Source: Thalassia testudinum
Lineage: Eukaryota; Streptophyta; Magnoliopsida; Alismatales; Hydrocharitaceae
Assembly (NCBI GenBank): GCA_037157565.1
Contig: JAZHRO010000014.1
Span: forward strand, 96,007,501-96,071,500
Direction: 5' to 3'
DNA length: 64,000 bases
Under the pieces are notes generated by a model. The model made no database searches, was not told the origin of the DNA, and saw nothing but the letters and a program-made list of their open reading frames with translations. The translations under genes were made by a program, and so were the position numbers. Shown piece after piece: positions 53,507-64,000 of the stretch. Positions within the stretch are counted from its first letter, which is position 1; every line of letters starts with the position of its first letter.

Positions 53507-55761
53507 CGATGCGAAATTTGGCGTGATTTGTAAAAGTGGGTTTTTAAGTCATTGTAACAAGCCAAATCGCATACACTTTTAAATTTATATTCCAAGATAG
53601 GAGATTATCTAGGGTCATTCAAGGAGGCAAGTTTGTAAAAATTAAATCTCTTGCTTGGAAAATAAATCTCAACTTTCTTTTTGGTATTTTAAATATATAT
53701 ATATTTTTAGTTTTGAAATAATGAGGGTAAAATGCGAATTGTGACGGAAAGGTACTGACACCTAAAATTAGTAAGCTAAAATTTAAGAATTAAATATGTC
53801 CACTACCTAAGCTCACTCTAGGCAAGTGGAGGCCCAGAGTAATTAGGAAGTGGAAGTGGAACAAGTGCTAGAACAAAGACGACAATTGCAATAGAAATTA
53901 GAAAGAAGGCAATTTGATTAAGCAGAATTTGTGTTCTTTACAAAGACAAGTAGAGGAATACTTCTATTAGAAATGGAAAATATAAAAGCAATAAAGAAAC
54001 ACAAATCCTCTTGCAAAATCTGGTGAAGAAAGGAGTCTTCTTACTCCAAGCCTAGCTACTCCTTGGCTTGAAAAGAGGTCTCCTCCTTCTTTGAAAGCTC
54101 CTCCAAGGTGGATGCTACCACCTTCAATGCTCTCCGTCAAGGGTGGGCGTGCACCACACTCAAGTTCTCCTCCAATGTGGCATGGACCACCTTCAAGACC
54201 TCCTCCAAAGGTCTTCCTTGCCTGGCTCCTCCTTTGGCTGGTGTGGGCATAGGAGAGAAGGAAAGAGGGGAAGGCACCAAAGGGATAGAATATCCCCTTA
54301 ATCCTCTTCGTCTTCTTCTCTATCGGGCGTGGGCTCTAGGTAGAGTATGAGAAGAAATTTGCTAGCCAAGGATGGCTTGAAAGGTGGTGGGTGGTGGTCT
54401 TTCTATAGGGTAGGATGAGGGGTTACGATGACTCTTGAGATGGAGGGCTAAGATGGGAAGATGGAGGTAGGTAGGTGATTCTAGGGCAAGGGATTGTTGG
54501 CAGCACCTAAGTGGTGTAAGGGGGTAGTTATGGGTGGCCAAGGGACACCTAAAAGTGGCACCAACCATGGAGAGGTGCCATGGGTTTGTGCCAACTTCTA
54601 GTCTTCTAGAAGAGGGTTGAGGTGGATGGTGGAGATGTCTTGGAAGGGTTATGTGTAGGGTGGATATTGGGCTTGAGGTTGGCACCAAAAGGGAGGTAGT
54701 TAGGGTTAGTTTTGGTGCCAATTTTAGGTGCCTCTTGGTGGCTAGTTGAGGGGTGAAAGGTGGTGAAGAGGTGGCACCAACTTGAGTGGAGGTGGAGTTA
54801 GCTTAAGTAGGCTTAGGTGGACTTGGAGTGGTAGGTTATGTAGGTGGAGTTAGGGTTAGGTTTTTGGTGCCATGGAGGTGGATGCTAGCTAAGGTAGCTT
54901 AGCTAGCAATAGAGTAAAGGAAAATTCATGTGGAGCTTAGGGTTTGAGGAGAAGAGCAGAATATGCAGAGTCTGGAGCAGAATTGGAGCTGGCAGCTACT
55001 GAAGAGATCAACATGGGGCTACTCTAGCTTGCTTAGCTTGCTAGTTCTTTGCTAGCTTCTAAGCCAAGCTAAAGTGAGCTACCTTCTATTGAATGGAGCT
55101 GAGGTGAGCTGGGTCTGGTGCTCCAGGGGAGAATTGAGTTGGTTGAGACAGCTAAGGTAGCTTAACACAATTAGCTTGAGCTAAGCTGGGTCCCCAGGAG
55201 CAGGACTTGAGCTTCCTTAGCTGGGATGAATTCTTCTTCAGCTGGCTAAAGTTGAGTGGAGCTGGATATAGCTGGATCTGAGCTGGGGTGAACTCCAGTC
55301 AACTTAGCTAAGCTAGCTAGAGGTCCCTGTGGACTAGTAGGAGCTAAGATGAGCTAGACTCAACTAAGTTGAGCTGGAACTGAGCTGACCTAAACTAGGG
55401 TAAGCTAAGATGGGCTCTTTTAAGCTGCCATTCAGCTAAGATTAGCTGAATGGAGTTAGGATGAGCTAACCCTAGTCTAAGTGAGCTAGGTTCCGATTAT
55501 GTTGAGTTGAATTAAGCTGAGTTCCAGCTAGTCTGAGCTCCTCCTTCACCATTTGCCTTCTTGAGTGCTAGGGTTTTAGGGATCTGTATATTTGTTCATC
55601 CTTAAGAATCACATAAACACATTAAAATGTCAAGAAAAAATGCAATACATGCCTATCCTAGTTAATGCCTAAATGCAACCCAAAAACCCATTTGCAGAGC
55701 AAAATCCTAAGAGCTAGGTTTATTTTAATGCATAAGAATGATGATAAACTAACATTTATCA
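53507..55761 (-). repeat. 3' LTR of element B (2255 bp)
   Basis: Starts CGATGC (TGATGC in A) and ends ATTTATCA. Full-length match to the A LTR. The AGCT-rich array is at 54880-55545. The GGCGCC palindromes of A appear here as GGCACC or GGTGCC. The TATA box has decayed near 54395. Confidence 0.9.
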
Positions 55762-55777
55762 CACCCCATGCTTATCT
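55762..55777 (-). promoter_or_regulatory. PPT of element B
   Basis: The minus strand reads GATAAGCATGGGGTG next to the LTR. Same as in A except for one G fewer. Confidence 0.8.
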
Positions 55778-57130
55778 TTTGCTAGTCTCTTAACAAAACT
55801 TTAAGTTTTTTGGAAAGTGGAAATTTTGGAAAACCTAATTTTTTTCCACTTTTGAGGAGAAAAAGATTAAGGGACCTTAGTTGATCTAAATACAGCAGGC
55901 ATGAGATTTGTTAAGGATAAACATCGGGATTTATTTTTGGATCCAAAAATTAGATAAAACGGGATCAATATATCCTCCATAAAATTCACAAATTAACCCT
56001 TTGTTAATTCAGATGACTTAAAATTTTTGTTTTTAGGATTTTTCTGGCTCTTGCATCTAATTCGCAACTTGCAAAATCCTTTAAAACCTTGTGTCCATGC
56101 TTATTGAAAGCCAACATTTATAGGGGCGTGGTTTTGGTTTAATTTTTTTTTTCTCTCCCCCATGTTTATTTTTAGCTTAGTCTTACAACAGATGTGTCGG
56201 GATCATCATTCCCGTTACCAATCCTCGAGGGGGCTCTAGCGCCAGTACTTCGAGATAGCACTGTCCATGACACCACCCAGGAGCTCACAACCCCAAAACA
56301 CAATGCGATGTAAAAGGGTGCTCTAAGCAAACTCAAGCTCTTGCTTCGACACTATAGGTAGAGCACCGTCCAAGACACTTGAGCTGCTAAAATGTGCTTT
56401 AATGCTCCATTTAAAGATATGAAATATAGATATGGAGTAGCGCCGAGGCAGTAACATGCTGACATTGCATCCTCAAAGGAGGCATTTTCCTTGTCGACGG
56501 TGGAAACTCAAACCAATGATCTGCTTTGTACTTTTACTAAGTCCAAACAAGGGGGTTTTTCTAATTTTTAGTTGTCTTTAAGTGTTGGCTTGTGCGTGAA
56601 AATTGACACAAGTTCCTCAAGACATGCAAGTTTTTGAATCAGAAACTAAGTCAAATACTTTCCACATTACAAAATAGGATCAAGTCACCTGAACTATCAT
56701 GAGTTCAGGTGAAATTTTTAGAGAAGGATATCTGATTTAGTCTAAAATAGACCCCGAAATTCTAATGATTAGATCCACATCCTCATCCCTAGCTTGTTAA
56801 AGATTAAATCCCATTGTACCAAAAGGGAGTTTTTTGACCTTAGTCCCAATTTTAAAATTTTTCCTCAAAGAGTTTTTCAACACTTTTATATTTTTGCGTA
56901 TGCAAGTAGGAAAATAAAATAACTAAAGAAAATGCATGTTTTTAGGTTTTGAAAATTCTAAATCGATCATCAAATTTTAAAAACACTACCCCATGCTTAA
57001 GATATGCAATGTCCTCTTGCATTAAGAGGGAAAAGGGATCACCTTAATGAAGAATAGTCGATTTTAGGATGGTCAAAACCTGGAAAAATCAGAAAAAAGG
57101 AAAGCAGGAAAAAATGATGGGTTACCTCCC
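55778..57130 (-). other. Element B 3' UTR
   Basis: Non-coding and closely collinear with A 79-1430. The internal PPT-like module is at 56984-57015, decayed from seven Gs to a GGGGTAG run. No ORF supported. Confidence 0.8.
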
Positions 57131-57138
57131 ATCGAGTG

Positions 57139-58194
57139 CTATCTTTTACGCCATTCAGCCGGGCATAGTTTGCAAGAGTGATCAAAGGTGGCTGGCTCTA
57201 TGAAATCAAAAGATTTAGATGGAAGATTTGGCGTATGATCAAAATAGGGCTTTAAACGTTGGCCATTGACTTGAAATGTCGAATTAGTTTCTGGATCAAA
57301 AAGATCAATAGCACCGTATGGATAAGTTTTATGGAAAATAAAGGGGCCGGTCCATTTAGATTTTAATTTGCCACTAAAAAAGATGTAATCTAGCATAAAA
57401 AAGCCAAATGCATTGATTAATGTCAAAGTGTTTCCGAAAAATGTATTTATCATGAAATTTCTTTGTTCGATCTTTATAAATCCTCACGTTTTCATAGGAA
57501 AGATTATGTAATTCTTCCAATTCAGTTAATTGTAATTTTCTATGGATACCGACATCAGATAAATCCATGTTGGGCTGTTTTATTACCCAAAAGCCCTATG
57601 TTCTAGTTCTACCGGGAGATGGCATGCCTTCCCAAAAATCAGATGGAAGGGAGACATGCCGAGCGAGGTTTTAAAAGTGGTACGGTAGGCCCATAAAGCA
57701 TCGTCCAATTTGGTGGACCAATCTTTACGGTCGGGCCTAACCATCTTTCGTAAAATATTTTTAATTTCCTGGTTAGAAACTTCTGCCTGGCCATTAGTTT
57801 GGGGGTGATAAGGTGTGAAAATTTTATGATTAACCCCATATTTAGAAAGGTGACAGAATTGTGAGTGAGTGAAATGTGAGCCTCCATCATTGATAATGGC
57901 TTTTGGATTGTCAAACCTTGAGAAAATATTTTTCTTAAGAAATTTGACAACCACGTGGTGATCACTAGTGCGGGTGGGTTTTGCTTCTATTCATTTTGAA
58001 ACATAGTCGACTGCGACTAGTATATATAAATACCCACCAGAGTTGATGAACGGTCCCATGAAGTTGATCCCCCAAACATCAAAAATTTCATCCTCTAAAA
58101 TAGGATTAAGGGGCATCATATCCTTCCAAGTCATTTTGCCGATGCTCTGGCAACGCACACAGGACCGAATAAAGTCGTGACCATCTTTGTGCAA
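57139..58194 (-). pseudogene. Element B integrase
   Basis: Read on minus from 58194: the CVRCQ half of the zinc site, then IFDVWGINFMGPF, where the first catalytic Asp is Asn (58063-58065). A stop after VAVDYVSK follows, then 57583-57954 with IINDGGSHF (second Asp present), [11 protein letters not shown] (Glu present), [20 protein letters not shown] and [15 protein letters not shown]. The C-terminal part is in 57139-57453 (GKLKSKWTGPFIF, FQVNGQRLKPY). It would integrate the DNA copy; it is inactive from the Asp to Asn change, stops and frame changes. Confidence 0.87.
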
Positions 58195-58401
58195 GCTAGG
58201 CTAATAGAATCCTGCATTAAGTATTTTAGCTATAGTTTTCTAGCCCGAAAAATGTTCGCCACAGGCCATTGAGTGACAATGTGTCAAAATATCATGGCTT
58301 TCAGAATCAGGTACACATCGTCGAATGACCTAATCGGCACAAATGCGGAAAAGGTTGGGCTCCTCCCAAAAATAGTATTTAATATTAGCAAAGAACTTAT
58401 C

Positions 58402-59192
58402 CTATTTTGTTTTTGGCCAATCAGTGGGGATTCGTTCTATTTCTAAATAGTTTGCGATGGGTGCAAACCAAGGGAGGGTCATAGCAGCTAAAATGCTTTC
58501 ATCGAGGAACTGATCAGGTGGGGTCATTATGTCATTCGTCATAAGACGAAAGAGATGGTCAGCCACTACACTATGTGATCCCGCCTTATCAATGATTTCC
58601 AGGTCAAATTCCTGGAACAGTAGAATCCAACGAATAAGGCGAGGTTTCGCATCTTTCCTTGTCAGCAAATATTTAATTGCTGAGTGGTCGGTATATACAG
58701 TGACATGTGACCCCAAAAGATAAGATCTAAATTTTTCTAAGGCAAATACAATGGCAAGAAGTACCTTTTTAGTATCCGTGTAATTCCGTTGGGCATCATC
58801 AAGAGTTTTGGTAGCATAATAGATCACAACGGGCTTCTTGCCAATTCTTTGCCCTAGAACGGCCCCTACAGCAAAATCCGAGGCATTTGTCATTAATTTA
58901 AAGGGACTATTCCAATCAGGTCCCTGTAAAATTGGTGCCTCAGTAACCTCCTTTTTCAACCTCAAAAAACTCTCCCGGCACTTATCATTAATTAAAATGG
59001 CTGGTCTTTAGTGAGTAGCTGACTTAAGGGCTTGGAGATTTGGGAAAAATTTTGCATGAACCTATGGTAGAAACCCACATAACCTAAAAAGGATCTGATT
59101 TGTTTCACAGTAGTGGGTGGTGGGAGCTTAGATATAGCATCTATTTTTGCTTTATCTACCACGATTCCTTGTTTTGAAATAACATGGCCCAA
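58402..59192 (-). pseudogene. Element B RT connection and RNase H
   Basis: 59192-58992 holds GHVISKQGIVVDKAKID and IRSFLGYVGFYHRFM, the end of RT. 58965-58402 holds RNase [20 protein letters not shown], where the catalytic Asp is Asn (58885-58887); [17 protein letters not shown], where the catalytic Glu of KELLA is Val (58762-58764); [11 protein letters not shown] intact; and [16 protein letters not shown]. About 190 codons are open, so point changes in the active site preceded or spared loss of the frame. Non-functional. Confidence 0.87.
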
Positions 59193-59204
59193 GACAATAC
59201 TTTC

Positions 59205-60254
59205 CTAGACCATGAAATGACTTTTTCCCCAACTGAGGACCAGATTGACTTCTGTGCATTTTTCGAGAGTTCTTTCAAGGTTCTTGAGACAATGGTCAAA
59301 AGAATCTCCAAAAATAGAGAAGTCACCCATAATGACTTCTAAGCATTCACCTACCAGGTCTGAAAATATTGCAAGCATACACCTTTGAAAAGTTGTAGGT
59401 GTGTTGCAAAGATCAAAGGGCATCCTTCGGAAAGCAAAGGTTCTGAAAGGGCAGGTGAAAGTTGTTTTTTCCTGGTCCTCAGGGTGAACCGCTACCTAAT
59501 TATAGCCGGAATAACCATCCAGAAAATAATAAAAATCCCATCCGGCTAAACGCTCCAAGATTTGATCAATAAAGGGGAGCGAAAAATGGTCCTTCTTGGT
59601 GGCGTTGCTTAATTTTCTGTAATCAATACACACGCGCCAAGAAGAGGTGGTTCAAGTGGCTATATTCTCCCCATTGTCATTAGTGACAATTATTACTCCA
59701 ACCCTTTTGGGCACAACTTGTGTTGGACTAACCCAGGAGCTGTCAGAAATGGGGTAGAAGATATTAGCATCAAGCCACTTAATAATCTCCTTTTTTACCA
59801 CCTCCTGCATAATAGGATTCAAGTGCTTTTGTGGTTGGTGGGAGGGGCGAGAATAGTCCTTTAAATATATACAATGTGTACAATAGGATGGATGAATACC
59901 CTTAAGATCAGAAAGGGTACAGCCAATAGCTTTTCGATATTTACTCAAAAGTTGGAAAAGTTTGTGCTCTTGTGCCCCGGTAAGTCCAGAATTTATAATC
60001 AGGGGTAGGGTCTGATTAGGACCTAGGAAGACATATTTAACGGAGTCAGGCAAAGGTTTTAATTCCAATTGTGGGCCCGGATTCGAAAGAATTTCTGCTT
60101 TGTGGGTTAGCGGGGAGGTTAGAGTGAAAGGGTTAGTTGAAGGGTTAGCTGAATGTGTGGTTAGGGTGGAAGGGTGAGAATAAGTGGATTGTTCAGGAAC
60201 CGTATTGATGGCAAAATAGGAACCTAACTGGGAAATTTGCAAAGTTTCCTCCAC
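59205..60254 (-). pseudogene. Element B reverse transcriptase
   Basis: 60254-59652: linker, then ELKPLPDSVKYVFLGPN, VVKKEIIKWLDANIFYPISD and SSWVSPTQVVPKR. After stops around 59650 a readable stretch has a WRVCIDYRKL-like and a FLDGYSGYN segment near 59510. 59423-59205: MPFDLCNTPTTFQRCMLAIFSDL and VIMGDFSIFG, where the catalytic MDD is MGD (GGT for GAT at 59325-59327). Loss of this aspartate removes polymerase activity irrespective of the stops. Confidence 0.88.
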
Positions 60255-60790
60255 AATGTTTTCTATTTCTGATCCAAATCATCAAAGAAATTTGGCTCTT
60301 GGAACCACCTAGAAGCTTGAAAAATGTCTAGGGTTACAGATTCACCGCCACACATGATCTTAATTTTTCTAGAATCACAATCGATATTTGCGTGGGCAGT
60401 GGCTAAGAATGGTCTTCTAAGAATTATGGGGGCAAACTTTAGTGCTTTCGGTACCTCTATGTCCAGGACTAAAATGTCTACTGTAGTTTTACCCGGATAA
60501 GGACATCCTCAACAATTCCCCTTGGTTTAATTGTAGATCGGTCGGCTAATTGAAGAGTAACCTCAACAGGCTTTAATTCACCAATCTTAAATTCCTCAAA
60601 AATAATTCTAGGGATAAGATTAATTGAGGCACCGAGATACAACAAAGTGCCATCAAAGGAAGTATCATTAATGATAACTTGAATCAGGGGGCACCAGGAT
60701 CTTTTCTCTTGAGAGGCAATCGACTCTGCACAATTGAGCTAACTGTCTCAGGAAGGATCACCTTTCCTAAATTTTGGGGCTACCTTTTCG
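60255..60790 (-). pseudogene. Element B aspartic protease
   Basis: Readable across frame changes: a PRGIVEDVLIRV segment near 60510, then VDILVLDIEVPKAL and RRPFLATAHANIDC (GRPFLATA motif, about 60370-60410). The active-site loop lies in a more decayed stretch near 60620. It matches the protease remnant of A. Inactive. Confidence 0.7.
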
Positions 60791-62775
60791 GAGTACACAA
60801 ATCTTTTAGGAATTTTACATAGGCAGGGATGTATTTTATGGCATCTAGGATAAGGATATTAATTTCAACTTACCCAAATAAATCCATTAATTCCTTTTCA
60901 GTGGGCTCGGATTTCTTCTTTTTCTTATCTGTTGAAGAGTGGAGGGCTTGCAGAAATGGAGCAGGGTTTCCCGATTTTGCAATAATTGGTTTCTGAACAA
61001 TATGAGAGGGAGATGGGGAAGAGTTGATCTATGTTTCATTAAAACGGGTTTCTTTAACAGGCAGTGGATTGTGAGTGGTTTTCCCATTCCTCAAAGTAAC
61101 TGCATTTGCAGTTTGGTTGTTTCTAGGATGAGGATAGGAAGCCTGACTGTTGTTGAAACCCGGAGGATGTTGAGGTGCTGCTTGAATGGTTTGACTGAGA
61201 TATCCACCTTGGAACTGATTCCTTTGATTATTAGGGTTGGGCATGGGTTGGGAAGGTAAATTCCCAACAGGTCGATGATAAGGAGTAACCTTAATTTGGT
61301 GTTGCAAGTTGGTAATCATGCGAGTTACTTCCATCATCTCATTCTGCATTCCTTGCAAAGTTTTCATGACCTAAGTGTTAATATCTTCCTGGGATGGTCC
61401 ACGTTCATACACAGGCTTCCCATAATTACCAAAATAGTTTTGTTTGGGAAAAGGAATCGAGTTAAGGTTCTTCCAGGAGTGATTCGGGTTAGTCCTCCAG
61501 TTTTGGTTGAATGTGTTGGAGGGGTTTCTAAATTGCTCCTGGAGAGCATAGATATTTCCTATGGTGGGTTCAAAAATATTTTGATCAAAATTCCCAGTCA
61601 ATTCTTGAGGGAAATCAGTTGAAAACTGCTGACCAGCAGGTGCGGCATCAATGTTGTGCAGATTTTCTCCTCGAAGAAGTTGTATAGGGTTAGTGTGTGG
61701 AGAGTTAATGTGTGGAGCCTGTTTATTTGTGAGCTTTTCTTCCATTTTCTTTTGGTGAATTTGCATTTGGTCCAATCGTTGAGCTAACATATATAGATCA
61801 TCTTGAGTGACTGGAGAGAGGTGGATTTGGAGTCAATTTCATGGACTCCGTGTATGGGGTTTTGTGTTCTGCCAAAAGTGTCCATTGAAGTCATGTTAAA
61901 TGAGTTTTCACTCATTTCTTCAAAGATGAGACAGGCACTTTCGGCATCTTTGTTAAGGAAATTTCCCCCACATGAGGCATCCACAAATCACTTCAATTGA
62001 TCTTCTAATCCATGATAGAAGATTTGCACTAATTGCCATTATGGAATTTCATGGTGGGGACAACTTCTTAGAAGTTCTTGAAATCTTTCCAAGGCTTCGT
62101 GGAGGGGTTCACCAATTTTTTGTTGAAAGGTCGTTATGGATCTTCTTAATGCATTCGTTCGATCGATCGGAAAATTTTTTTTGAGAAATGCACCTTTTAA
62201 TTGGGGTCAGGTGGTAATTGGGCGCCTAACCATTCCAAACTAATAAGAAGCTTTGTTTTTAAGAGAGAGAGGAAAAAGTCTCGTTAACCACATATCTTCT
62301 TGCACATTGCGGGAATGAGTGGTTTGAGTGAGGACAGTTAATTCCTTGAGGTGACAAAAAGGGTCCTCTCTTAGAAGACCATGAAAGTGTTTGATAAGGT
62401 TTAGAATGGCTGGTTTGATCATGAAATCCCCTTGTGGTATGACCACCCGGGTCTTTCCTCATAATTGGAAGGATCATAGAAATCCTTAAGAGGAACGAAA
62501 GGTTGTTGGTGGGGTGGTGGATTTTGCCCTTGGTTAGTTAGGTTCGTGACAGTTCTAGCCAAATCTTCTTGATTTTGTTGCAGTCGAACCAAATGGTCGA
62601 CCATTAAGGCAAAGGGGTTTCGATTTTGAGTTAGAATTGGAGGGCCACCTGGCCCTGCTGGAATTTTCGGTTGCTCCAAATTAGGGAGGTGAGGGAGGGT
62701 GAAGTTAGCTTGTGGGTCGCCTGACGGGTTAGAAGTGGAAGCAGAATCTTTTTGTCAGCTTCTTAGGTTTTCCAT
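60791..62775 (-). pseudogene. Element B gag
   Basis: The ATG at 62773-62775 opens MENLRS then a stop; 62419-62679 holds FALMVDHLVRLQQNQEDLA, a coiled-coil-like segment; 62240-62446 has the capsid part FHGLLREDPFCHLKEL and TRLFPLSLKNKASY, the SLKDKA hallmark. The middle (61784-61984) is broken. 61371-61790 carries a predicted helix, then NQNWRTNPNHSWKN and GPSQEDINT. 61029-61367 is the Gln/Asn/Pro-rich tail ending in NAVTLRNGKTT. The region 60791-61028 leads into pol (KPSTLQQIRKRR). It would form the particle; it is inactivated by stops and frame changes. Confidence 0.82.
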
Positions 62776-64000
62776 TTTTTTAGAAGAGGAGGGAGAAGAA
62801 AACAACAATTTTTTGCTGTGGGGGGCAAAATTAGATGGTCCCTCAAGGTGTGGTTTTTGCGACCATCGCCCGTGCATGCACTGTTTTGGAAGAATTGGAG
62901 GGGAGGAGAAGAGAATGAGATGAGAGAAAGTGTGCAATTCAAACAATCAAAGCTAGACCTAACTTAAGTGTGACACCCTAACAATAAACCTAAGACTTGG
63001 TCTACGTAGGAAATAAGTAATCAATAGTGAATACCCATTCTGTCAACAAATCTAACCAAGTTGCTTAAGGGGAGGTTTGGGCCCAAACGTTTCCTAGAGA
63101 AAACCCTAGGTACTTGTACAAACCTACGCCTGGTAGTTTGACACGGCCCCTTAGCTTGAACACCAAATATAGATGACAAAATTGGTATTAACTAGAGAAT
63201 ACTTAAGACCTATATAGCAAGCCTAAGTTGATGAAGCCTTAGGGGTCAAGTTGCTACGGATTTTAGTTGGGTCTAGGATATGCTATAGTGCATACGGAAT
63301 GTTGAGGGCATTAATTTGGGTTATTGCCCTGTTATTACAATTTTGTGTGTTTGTGCAAGAATTGGAAAGTGGTTCCAATGCAAATCAAGTTGTTACACAA
63401 TTTAGGATTTTTCTTTTTAAATGTTCAAACAAGTTTGAAACTCCACAATCAAAGGAAAAACAAGTTGTATTGGTGATGATGTGTTTCCTTTATGTTGTGG
63501 GACTAAAAAACAAGAAAGAAACCCTAATTAGATTTGAACCCTAATACAGAAAATTACTACCAATGAATTCTTTTTAGGCTTTCTGAATAAGTAGTGGTTC
63601 AAATAATGCAACCAACACCACTACCTTTTGTCAAATCAAACAAGGATTCTAGAAAAAATTTTTGTAAGATTTTAGGAATTTGTTTGATAATTGTTTTGAA
63701 TTTTTATTTGTACTGATATCAAAGTCAAAAAATGATACCTGTGGGTATTTTGGACAGTTTAGTATTACCACTGTCCTCAGAAAATTTTGGTGATTTTATA
63801 TGATGTGTAACATTTCAAAAGGATTTCAAAAAGCTAAATTTTACAAAAAGTAGATGAGCATAAAAATTCTAAAAAATCATGGATATTAGCAAAATAGGAA
63901 GATTAGAGGGTGTGACCCCTCTGCAGTCCACGGATTTTTAAAAATTAAATACAAAGCCAATTGATATGAAATTTGGAAAGATGTTCCTAACTTAATGTGA
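62776..64000 (-). other. Element B 5' leader, cut by the window end
   Basis: Non-coding and collinear with A 3511-4775. Upstream codons in the gag frame (62776-62946) show similarity to A but no protein motif. ORFs such as 63251-63544 on plus are shadows. Confidence 0.75.

Larger units (their letters stand above)
53507..64000 (-). mobile_element. Element B: decayed Athila-like LTR retrotransposon, 5' end beyond the window
   Basis: Minus strand. 3' LTR 53507-55761, PPT at 55762-55777, 3' UTR to about 57130, integrase, RNase H, RT, protease and gag in order up to 62775, and leader to the window end. Same family as A: the LTR is collinear with A 5191-7428 over its whole length. By comparison with A the PBS and 5' LTR should begin about 430 bp beyond 64000. 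All genes have stops, and the catalytic sites of RT, RNase H and integrase are all altered. Confidence 0.9.

Overview
The window reads as plant nuclear DNA from a large, repeat-rich genome, probably heterochromatin. I recognise no intact host gene, rRNA or tRNA gene and no bacterial-type gene organisation. Nearly all of the 64 kb can be assigned to transposable elements. Most are Ty3/gypsy LTR retrotransposons of Athila-like type, with primer-binding sites complementary to the 3' end of plant tRNA-Asp. There is also one truncated L1-type LINE. All coding regions carry stops, frameshifts or deletions. The species cannot be read from this sequence. The letter names below are mine.

Layout. Element A (1-7428, minus) is a non-autonomous Athila-like element; its 5' LTR is complete and only the last 62 bp of its 3' LTR is in the window. 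It abuts a reverse-oriented LTR fragment of family K (7429-8597), which lies in the 5' leader of element D. D (8598-18863, plus) has decayed gag, protease, RT, RNase H and integrase, a long 3' UTR, a PPT and a 3' LTR. Its 3' UTR is split by solo LTR N (14700-16379). From about 19396 to 26875 an AT-rich LTR of family H (minus, called H2) is split by three solo LTRs: G (19548-21031), C (21696-23764) and K1 (23993-26810). LTR K2 of element J starts at 26876. It is interrupted by a LINE (27247-29114) and by element E (29408-40849). E's own right LTR is interrupted by two oppositely oriented solo LTRs, F1 (35481-37163) and F2 (38131-40185). J resumes at 40855 with the LTR end, a PBS and a broken gag to about 44260. 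An unresolved LTR-like stretch follows. Element H (plus) then has an LTR ending at 49101, a PBS and a protease fragment. H is joined directly to a U3-truncated LTR of element I (49683-50422), which has its own PBS and an unusual ORF region. Element B (53507 to beyond 64000, minus) is the longer, pol-bearing relative of A.

Insertion order follows from target-site duplications read directly: N GTAGT, G ATAAT, K1 CTTAA, F2 CGGGC, F1 CACAA with one change in each copy, LINE a 14-bp TSD, and E AAATA/GAATA. Removing the inserts restores collinearity; for example E's right LTR becomes 1860 bp against 1853 bp on the left.

Relations. A is an internally deleted relative of B. E shares its LTR start, PPT and 3' UTR with D but has no gag-pol and carries unknown ORFs instead. 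I is another non-autonomous element, with a similar tyrosine-rich, acidic ORF, and its LTR is of the type left behind as solo LTRs F1 and F2. The least expected observations are the replacement ORFs of A, E and I, and a tRNA-like Pol III box A/box B module in the U3 of the F/N/G LTRs.
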